Below are positions 17,550 to 21,861 of a DNA stretch of 21,861 nucleotides, in pieces. The position numbers were made by a program, and so were the translations under genes. How positions within the stretch are numbered: position 1 is the stretch's first letter; every line of letters starts with the position of its first letter. Location: positions 1 through 21,861 of the forward strand of contig JBKHXZ010000009.1 of the NCBI GenBank assembly GCA_046565785.1, given 5' to 3'. Under the pieces are notes generated by a model that worked only from the letters and a program-made list of their open reading frames with translations, was not told the DNA's origin and searched no databases. Source of the DNA: DATHWB01 sp046565785. Its GTDB lineage: Bacteria > Actinomycetota > Acidimicrobiia > Spongiisociales > ZC4RG35.

Positions 17550-17578
17550 AAAAAACCGGCGGTCCCGATGGCCGCCGG
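17550..17578 (-). terminator. Intrinsic terminator in the trpS leader (attenuator stem)
   Basis: On the minus strand CCGGCGG (17578-17572), a 9-base loop and CCGCCGG (17562-17556) form a perfect all-GC 7-bp stem, followed at once by six T (17555-17550). It lies between the leader peptide and the trpS ribosome-binding site, so full termination here would prevent trpS expression. It could double as the end of the upstream ABC transcripts. Confidence 0.85.
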
Positions 17579-17653
17579 CGTGTGCTGGACTCGATGTGGA
17601 CGCGCGGCGACTCAGATCTCGCTGAGCCACCACCACTGCAGAACGGCGTCCAT
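17571..17653 (-). promoter_or_regulatory. trpS attenuator: alternative RNA pairings
   Basis: Three pairings compete in the leader RNA. The Trp-codon segment (17633-17624) can pair with GAGUCCAGCAC (17592-17582), with one mismatch and one bulge. GUCGCCG (17611-17605), directly after the leader stop codon, can pair with CGGCGGC (17577-17571), seven pairs including one G-U, which would consume the first arm of the terminator. Third is the terminator stem itself. A ribosome stalled on the Trp codons leaves 17605-17611 free to form the antiterminator; one that reaches the stop codon covers it and lets the terminator form. UGGACGC (17652-17646) can also pair with GCGUCCA (17603-17597). The pairings were found by eye; energies were not computed. 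Confidence 0.7.
17612..17653 (-). CDS. Trp-rich leader peptide of trpS
   Basis: A 13-codon frame, ATG 17653 to TGA 17612, encoding MDAVLQWWWLSEI with three TGG codons in a row (17635-17627). Tryptophan is the rarest residue, and a WWW run in a short frame between the ABC gene stop and a terminator, ahead of tryptophan-tRNA ligase, is the hallmark of an attenuator leader. There is no Shine-Dalgarno; TATCGT 7 bases upstream of the ATG suggests a leaderless transcript, as known for trpL of Sinorhizobium meliloti. Attenuators before trp operons and trpS have been predicted in Streptomyces and relatives. Scarce charged tRNA-Trp would stall the ribosome here and raise trpS. Confidence 0.85.
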   Translation of the reverse strand: MDAVLQWWWLSEI

Positions 17654-17660
17654 GCCGGTC

Positions 17661-17666
17661 ACGATA
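17661..17666 (-). promoter_or_regulatory. Candidate -10 box (TATCGT) of the trpS leader
   Basis: TATCGT on the minus strand is 7 bases before the leader ATG and 10 bases after the stop of the upstream ABC gene. The spacing fits transcription starting at the leader ATG. No consensus -35 is seen within the end of the ABC gene, so a contribution of read-through is possible. Confidence 0.4.
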
Positions 17667-17675
17667 GTCGACCGA

Positions 17676-19448
17676 TCACATCCGGGTTCCTGCCATCCAG
17701 TCGTGGTGTAGCGCCGAATACACACCGCCGGCATCCACCAGACGATGATGCGGGCCGTGTTCCACCAGCCGACCGGCATCGAACACGAGCACCTCGTCGG
17801 AGGCTTCGGCAGTGGAAAGCCGGTGGGCGATCGTGATCGACGTCCGACCGGCGATCAACCGGTCGATGGCGCGACGCAATGACACCTCCAAGGCGGGGTC
17901 GACCGCCGATGTGGCTTCGTCGAGCACCAGCAGGTCGGGTTGAGCCATCCACGCCCGGGTCAGGGCGACCAGTTGGCGTTCGCCTGCCGACAGGTGCGAG
18001 CCGCCTTCCCCCACCGGCGTGTGGATCCCCTCCGGCAAGGAATCCACCCACTCGGACAGACCCAGATCGGCGAAGGCGAGTCGGATGGCGTCGTCGTCCA
18101 CGCCTGGTTTGCCGTATCGGACGTTCTCGGCGACGGACGTGTCGAACAGGAATCCCTCCTGCGGCACGTAGCCCACGCGGGCACGAAGCGAGGCGAATCG
18201 AACCCGGTCGACCGGCACGCCACCCAGCTCCACCGTCCCGGAGGTCGGGTCCAAGAGGCGCACCACGAGCTTGGCGAACGTCGTCTTGCCCGACCCGGTC
18301 TGACCGACCACGGCGATCCGTCGGCCGGCGGCGATGGAGACGCTCACGTCCCGCAGGACGAGATCCCCGGTGGGATAGGCGAAGGAAAGGTCACGAACGA
18401 CCACGTCCACCGGGGTGTCGGGCAGGTCGACACCGTCGGCCGGGTCGGCCAGATCGACCGGCGTGTCCAGCACGCCGATCACTTTGCGCATTCCCGCCCC
18501 GGCCGCCTGGGCGGAGTCGAGGGTCTCCACCAGCGTCTGCACCGGCTGGACGAGGAGGTTGACCAGGAACAGGAAGGCAACCAACCCGCCGGCGGTGAGG
18601 CCCGACTCGGGACCGAGCAGGATTCCCACACCCACCACTGCCGCAGTCAGGCCACCGGCGAACATCTCTGCCGACGAGAAGAGCGCCGATCCGAGGGTGT
18701 AGGTGCGGAACTCGGCCCGGAACTGGGCGTCGACCGCCGAACGCACCCGATGGAGGGTCGGCACCTCGGCCCCGAAGGCACGCACGGTCGGAAGCCCGGT
18801 GATCGACTCACCCAACGCACTCATCGAATCGGCCACCCGTTCCCGAACCCGATCGTGCGCCCGACCGAGAATGCGTTGGAACACCAGCAGCGCCGACCCG
18901 TACAGCGTGACCCCGACGACGACGAGGACGGCCAACTCCCAGCGGTAGAACAGCATCGCCCCCACCGCCAGCACCACCTGGGAGACACCGATCATCATCC
19001 CCATCCCGCCCCACTCCATGAAGTCCTGGATGCGGTAGATGTCGGAGGTGACCCGGGCAACCAGCGCCCCCCGCCGTTCGGATTGGACATGCAGAGCGGA
19101 CAGCCGGTGGAGATGGGCGAACACTTTCACCCGTAGCTCGGCCAGCGCCCCGGCTGACAGCCGGGAGAGACGGAACGTCGAGGACCGACGGGCGAAGGCG
19201 GCCAGTCCCATGGCGATGACGGCGAAGCCGCCACGACGCGCCGCCGAGGCCACATCCACCGAGTCGCCTCCGAGAATGTCGACGTCGATGATCTGCTGGA
19301 CGATCACCGGGATCGCAACCTGCAGGACGGTGCCTGCCATGGCGAGGAAGAAGGTGATCAACAGACCCCGACCCAGGCCCGGCACCTCGGAGAAGAGGCG
19401 ACGGAGGGCCGAGCGGGTGGTCATCTCGACTGCGGGTTCGATGCTCAT
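17676..19448 (-). CDS. ABC exporter half-transporter, catalytic-site Walker subunit
   Basis: A 590-residue type IV ABC half-transporter with six membrane helices (about 25-315) and a nucleotide-binding domain. Walker A is GQTGSGKT (382-389), the Q-loop is YVPQEGFLFD, Walker B LLVLDE has the catalytic E511, and the switch histidine is present in AHRLST (H542). The signature motif is off-consensus: LSAGERQ (486-492) instead of LSGGQ. The partner gene has the mirror-image defects, so the pair forms a heterodimer with one canonical and one degenerate ATP site, as in TM287/288 or LmrCD. Its start overlaps the partner's stop by four bases. Likely a lipid, drug or peptide exporter; substrate unknown. 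The trpS leader starts 23 bases downstream. Confidence 0.93.
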   Translation of the reverse strand: MSIEPAVEMTTRSALRRLFSEVPGLGRGLLITFFLAMAGTVLQVAIPVIVQQIIDVDILGGDSVDVASAARRGGFAVIAMGLAAFARRSSTFRLSRLSAGALAELRVKVFAHLHRLSALHVQSERRGALVARVTSDIYRIQDFMEWGGMGMMIGVSQVVLAVGAMLFYRWELAVLVVVGVTLYGSALLVFQRILGRAHDRVRERVADSMSALGESITGLPTVRAFGAEVPTLHRVRSAVDAQFRAEFRTYTLGSALFSSAEMFAGGLTAAVVGVGILLGPESGLTAGGLVAFLFLVNLLVQPVQTLVETLDSAQAAGAGMRKVIGVLDTPVDLADPADGVDLPDTPVDVVVRDLSFAYPTGDLVLRDVSVSIAAGRRIAVVGQTGSGKTTFAKLVVRLLDPTSGTVELGGVPVDRVRFASLRARVGYVPQEGFLFDTSVAENVRYGKPGVDDDAIRLAFADLGLSEWVDSLPEGIHTPVGEGGSHLSAGERQLVALTRAWMAQPDLLVLDEATSAVDPALEVSLRRAIDRLIAGRTSITIAHRLSTAEASDEVLVFDAGRLVEHGPHHRLVDAGGVYSALHHDWMAGTRM

Positions 19449-21235
19449 CGCGCTGCCTCCCGCTCGGCAGCGTCCTCTTCGTAGGCGCGGATCAGACGGG
19501 CGTAGCCAGGCACCGAGGCCATGAGCTCGTCGTGGGTTCCCTGACCGAGGATGCGTCCGTCCTCCAGATACACCACCCGGTCGGCCAGGGCGATCGACGA
19601 ACGCCGGTAGGCAACCAGCGCGACGGTCGAGGGCAGTGCGGACTCCTTCAACCGAACCAGGATGCCGGTCTCGATGGACGGGTCGACCGCGGAGGTGGCG
19701 TCGTCGAGGATCAACAGGCGCGGCTTGCGCACCAATGCCCGCGCCAGGGCGATCCGCTGTCGCTGACCACCCGACAGACTCGTCCCCCGCTCACCCAACC
19801 GGGTGGCGTAGCCGTCGGGAAGTTCGGTGATGAAGTCGTGGGCAGCAGCCAGCCTGGCAGCCTCAATGACCTCCTCGTCGCTGGCGTCGACGCCGAAGGC
19901 GATGTTCCCGCGCACGGTGTCGTCGAACAAGAACACGTCCTGTCCGACGAAGGCCACCTCCCCCGCCAACGCCGAGCGGGCGAAGTCACGCAGGTCGCGT
20001 CCGTCGAGACGGATCGACCCGGCCTGCGGATCCCACAACCGGGCGAACAGGGTCACCAGGGTGGACTTGCCCGAACCGGTCGGGCCGACGATGGCCACCG
20101 TCTCTCCGGGGCGGATGTCGATGTCGATGTCGGCGAGGACGATCTCGTCGTCGAAGCCGAACGACACCCCTCCGTCGGAATCGAGGGCAGCGGCGCCGGC
20201 ATCAGAGGCAGGTTCGAGGCTGCCGTAACGAACGGTGTCGTCGACGTCGAGCACTTTCTCCACCCGGCGGTAAGCGGCCAAGCTGCCCGACACCTCCCAC
20301 AGCACGAACCCGATCAGCCGCAGCGGGAAAGCGATCAGCGAGAGCAGATAGGCGATGGTGGCCAGATCTCCGGCTGACATCGCCCCGGCGTCGATCCGGG
20401 ACGCGCCGATCACCAGGATCGCCACGGTCGTCAATGGCGGCAGAGCATCCTGCACCGCGTCGTACAGGGTGAACCGCCGGGCGATGTCGATCAGTTCGTC
20501 CCGCAACCGGAACGAGGCTCGCCGGAACCGCTCCACCTCGTGATCCTCCCGCCCGAGCGCCTTGACGGTCAGGGCACCGTCGATCGACTCGTGCGCCACA
20601 CCACTGGTCTCTCCTCGTCGTAGCTGCACGCCCTCGAACCGGGCGAACGTCCGCCAGGCGCCGGTCACGTCCACCACCACCTTGGCGAAGAGCCCGATGG
20701 CGGCGATCACGCCGAGGATGGGGTCGATGACGAAGACGATGACGATCGAACCGAGCAACAGCATGAACGCCCCGGAAGCGAACGGGAACGGTCCCAGCAC
20801 GAAGGTCGCCTGCCCGGCATCGGAGTCCGACACGGCCAGCAGGTCACCGGTCGACTGACGACGGATCCACGACAACTCCAGGCCGAGCAGATGCTCGATG
20901 AGCCGGGTGCGAAGATCGGCCTGGGTCCGGGCTTGCATCCACGTCGCGCCCGTGCGACGGATCACGATCCCGGTGGCCTTCCACAACGCGATCAATGCCA
21001 GGGCGATGACCGCTCCCCGTAGGCGGCCGTCGATCGGTTCACCGCCGTCGAGCACGGGGACGATCACATCGTCGGTGACATGACCGACCACCACCGCTGA
21101 AACCACGATGGCCGCGGCGAAGTTGAACGATCCGAAGACGGCGATCGTGAAGCTGACCGGATGGGCGCGCACGAACCGGGCGATGAGGCGGGCACCATCA
21201 GCCGCAAGCGAACGAAGACGAGGGGTATCGGCCAC
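19445..21235 (-). CDS. ABC exporter half-transporter, degenerate-site Walker subunit
   Basis: A 596-residue ABC half-transporter with six membrane helices (first about 28-50) and a C-terminal ATPase. Walker A is GPTGSGKS (384-391) and the signature is canonical LSGGQRQ (487-493). Walker B is LLILDD, with D512 in place of the catalytic Glu, and the H-loop histidine is replaced by Tyr (Y543, in VAYRRSS). It therefore supplies the good signature to its partner's catalytic site and the weak Walker elements to the degenerate site. GTG 21235 has no Shine-Dalgarno; TAGCAT lies 10 bases upstream. First gene of the two-gene exporter operon. Confidence 0.93.
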   Translation of the reverse strand: MADTPRLRSLAADGARLIARFVRAHPVSFTIAVFGSFNFAAAIVVSAVVVGHVTDDVIVPVLDGGEPIDGRLRGAVIALALIALWKATGIVIRRTGATWMQARTQADLRTRLIEHLLGLELSWIRRQSTGDLLAVSDSDAGQATFVLGPFPFASGAFMLLLGSIVIVFVIDPILGVIAAIGLFAKVVVDVTGAWRTFARFEGVQLRRGETSGVAHESIDGALTVKALGREDHEVERFRRASFRLRDELIDIARRFTLYDAVQDALPPLTTVAILVIGASRIDAGAMSAGDLATIAYLLSLIAFPLRLIGFVLWEVSGSLAAYRRVEKVLDVDDTVRYGSLEPASDAGAAALDSDGGVSFGFDDEIVLADIDIDIRPGETVAIVGPTGSGKSTLVTLFARLWDPQAGSIRLDGRDLRDFARSALAGEVAFVGQDVFLFDDTVRGNIAFGVDASDEEVIEAARLAAAHDFITELPDGYATRLGERGTSLSGGQRQRIALARALVRKPRLLILDDATSAVDPSIETGILVRLKESALPSTVALVAYRRSSIALADRVVYLEDGRILGQGTHDELMASVPGYARLIRAYEEDAAEREAAR

Positions 21236-21245
21236 GGAAATGTGA

Positions 21246-21251
21246 ATGCTA
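21246..21251 (-). promoter_or_regulatory. Candidate -10 box (TAGCAT) of the ABC exporter operon
   Basis: TAGCAT on the minus strand lies 10 bases before GTG 21235, with a CTGGAC sequence about 18 bases further upstream as a weak -35. It would give a near-leaderless transcript. Confidence 0.35.
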
Positions 21252-21285
21252 CGAGCTAAGACAACGTGTCCAGTCGGGATTTTCG

Positions 21286-21320
21286 CTCCCCCCCAGGAGC
21301 GCCAGCGACGTTGGGGGGAG
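21286..21320 (-). repeat. Hairpin repeat, left inverted copy
   Basis: CTCCCCCC (with one extra C) at 21286-21294 faces GGGGGGAG at 21313-21320. The 30-base core 21289-21318 matches the reverse complement of 21442-21470 except for CCA against AA in the middle, 27 of 30 positions. Listed on the minus strand because it is inverted relative to the copies at 8881 and 21442. Confidence 0.75.
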
Positions 21321-21382
21321 ACAGCCGAGCCGCCAGGCGAGGCAGAGGGGGGCCTTCCGCGCAGCCGGCAAACCCGTCGAGA

Positions 21383-21418
21383 AGTGGTTCACGAGCTCGC
21401 TGACGCTCGCACCCCCCT
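21383..21418 (+). repeat. Dispersed repeat, first module (second copy)
   Basis: 36 bases opening with AGTGGTTCACGAG and ending in CCCCCCT, the same length as 8845-8880; the first 13 and last 7 bases are identical and the middle keeps TCGCT and a shifted CGCTC. Confidence 0.65.
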
Positions 21419-21438
21419 GGCCCGGCTGGCGCCGGGCC
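21419..21438. repeat. Perfect 8-bp hairpin
   Basis: GGCCCGGC (21419-21426) and GCCGGGCC (21431-21438) are exact reverse complements around the tetraloop TGGC. It lies between the two modules that are directly adjacent at 8845-8901, so it looks like an extra unit in this copy. No T tract on either strand. Confidence 0.7.
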
Positions 21439-21473
21439 TGTCCCCCCAACGTCGCTTCGCTCCTGGGGGGACA
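21439..21473 (+). repeat. Hairpin repeat, right copy
   Basis: TGTCCCCCCA (21439-21448) and TGGGGGGACA (21464-21473) are exact 10-bp inverted arms around a 15-base loop containing CGCTTCGCT. It is an enlarged version of the hairpin at 8881-8901 and an inverted copy of 21289-21318. Confidence 0.75.
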
Positions 21474-21478
21474 GAAAT

Positions 21479-21497
21479 CTTCGCTCACTGCCCCCCT
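21479..21497 (+). repeat. Partial third copy of the first repeat module
   Basis: CTTCGCTCAC-TG-CCCCCCT matches 8862-8880 (CTTCGCTCAC-GA-CCCCCCT) at 17 of 19 positions, but lacks the AGTGGTTCACGAG head. Confidence 0.5.
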
Positions 21498-21601
21498 CGA
21501 AGGTCCACTAGGTGTCCCTTCGGTCCCCCCAAGGGCTTCGCCGGGTGCACAGACCCCCAGCACATATTTCAGGGTGTTGCCGGATGTCGCGGAGGGACTG
21601 G

Positions 21602-21861
21602 ATGATGCATGGTGGTGGTATGACACAAGACACACGTACCGGAGGGGACCGAGTTCTTCTCATCGGGGCGATCGTGGTGGTGGCGGCGCTGGTCGCACTC
21701 ACCCGGTCAGAACCCGCCACGCTCGACCCGTCCACGCCGGAGGGGACCGCCCAGCGCTACGTGCAAGCGATCCTCGACGGTGACAACGCGACCGCCGAAG
21801 ACATGGTTCTCGAGGAGAACTGCGACATCGGACCTCGTTTCTTCGGCGACCAGACCGTTCG
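21602..21861 (+). CDS. Membrane-anchored protein of unknown function, 5' part only
   Basis: The frame is open from ATG 21602 to the window end, giving at least 86 residues. ATG 21602 is chosen because GGAGGG (21591-21596) sits 5 bases upstream; ATG 21620 is an in-frame alternative. After a short Gly/charged tail (MMHGGGMTQDTRTGGDR) comes one membrane helix, VLLIGAIVVVAALVAL, then an extracytoplasmic part with TPEGTAQRYVQAILDGDNATAEDMV. That pattern, proline-rich spacer then 'T.eg.aq.yv.ail.gD...a', is typical of NTF2-like exported domains in actinobacteria, but the family is not certain from so little. Confidence 0.65.
   Translation, partial: MMHGGGMTQDTRTGGDRVLLIGAIVVVAALVALTRSEPATLDPSTPEGTAQRYVQAILDGDNATAEDMVLEENCDIGPRFFGDQTV

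Larger units (their letters stand above)
21236..21601. other. Gene-free intergenic region made mostly of hairpin repeats
   Basis: This 366-base gap separates the divergent ABC operon and the last gene. Reading frames crossing it (for example 21246-21605) are low-complexity translations of the repeats and have no ribosome-binding site. Besides the repeats listed separately, it holds CCCTT (21516-21520) facing AAGGG (21531-21535), and several C6 or G6 runs. No tRNA, known riboswitch or known small RNA is recognised. Confidence 0.7.

Noticed and set aside
17550..17578. Plain terminator of the ABC exporter operon
   Set aside because: It lies almost 100 bases past the ABC stop and immediately before the trpS ribosome-binding site, with a Trp-rich frame between; a dual role is possible, but a simple terminator does not explain the WWW frame and antiterminator.
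17534..17653. T-box riboswitch in front of trpS
   Set aside because: No T-box consensus or specifier stem is visible and the leader is only about 100 bases; the WWW frame explains the terminator better.
19445..21235. ABC gene as a pseudogene because of D512 and Y543
   Set aside because: The frame is full length and the partner has complementary changes, which is normal for heterodimeric exporters.
21246..21605. Short frames in the repeat-rich gap (plus 21246-21605, minus 21249-21635)
   Set aside because: They are translations of hairpin repeats, lack ribosome-binding sites and show no protein-like pattern.

Overview
The window is a 21.9 kb piece of a high-GC bacterial chromosome, almost fully coding, with short intergenic gaps and many 4-base stop/start overlaps. 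Gene content points to an actinomycetote: GuaB3 beside guaA, the long form of transaldolase, a PcrA helicase plus the HRDC tail of a second UvrD-type helicase, a DUF2236/MpaB-like protein, frequent GTG starts, and several genes with a TANNNT box 5-10 bases before the start codon and no Shine-Dalgarno (the leaderless pattern). A class such as Acidimicrobiia is plausible but is only inference. I see no phage, transposase, integrase, CRISPR, rRNA or tRNA gene.

Layout. 1-2422 (+): end of a UvrD2-like helicase, a DUF2236 oxygenase-like protein, a DinB-fold protein and a DUF169 protein. 2485-5049 (-): a stand-alone cobalamin-binding mutase subunit followed by sucC and sucD, a set that could link methylmalonyl-CoA to succinate; the SucD has an unusual CoA-binding N-terminus. 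5134-6470 (+): transaldolase and a tiny coupled coiled-coil protein. 6560-8791 (-): PcrA helicase. 8903-11902 (-): a short membrane histidine kinase and a CheA-like kinase fused to a receiver domain, with no other chemotaxis gene nearby. 11960-14661 (-): guaB3-guaA (GMP synthesis). 14738-16584 (+): CPBP membrane protease and an MFS transporter, whose end overlaps the end of trpS. 16556-17653 (-): trpS with its leader. 17676-21235 (-): two half-transporters forming an asymmetric heterodimeric ABC exporter. 21236-21601: a gene-free stretch packed with hairpin repeats. 21602-end (+): start of a membrane-anchored protein of unknown function.

The most notable signal is in front of trpS: a 13-codon reading frame, MDAVLQWWWLSEI, with three consecutive Trp codons, followed by a perfect GC stem with a six-T tract and then the trpS ribosome-binding site. 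Alternative pairings fit a classical ribosome-mediated transcription attenuator that senses charged tRNA-Trp. Second is a modular dispersed repeat: units at 8845-8901 recur at 21383-21497, and two near-identical 29/30-base hairpins lie in inverted orientation at 21289-21318 and 21442-21470.
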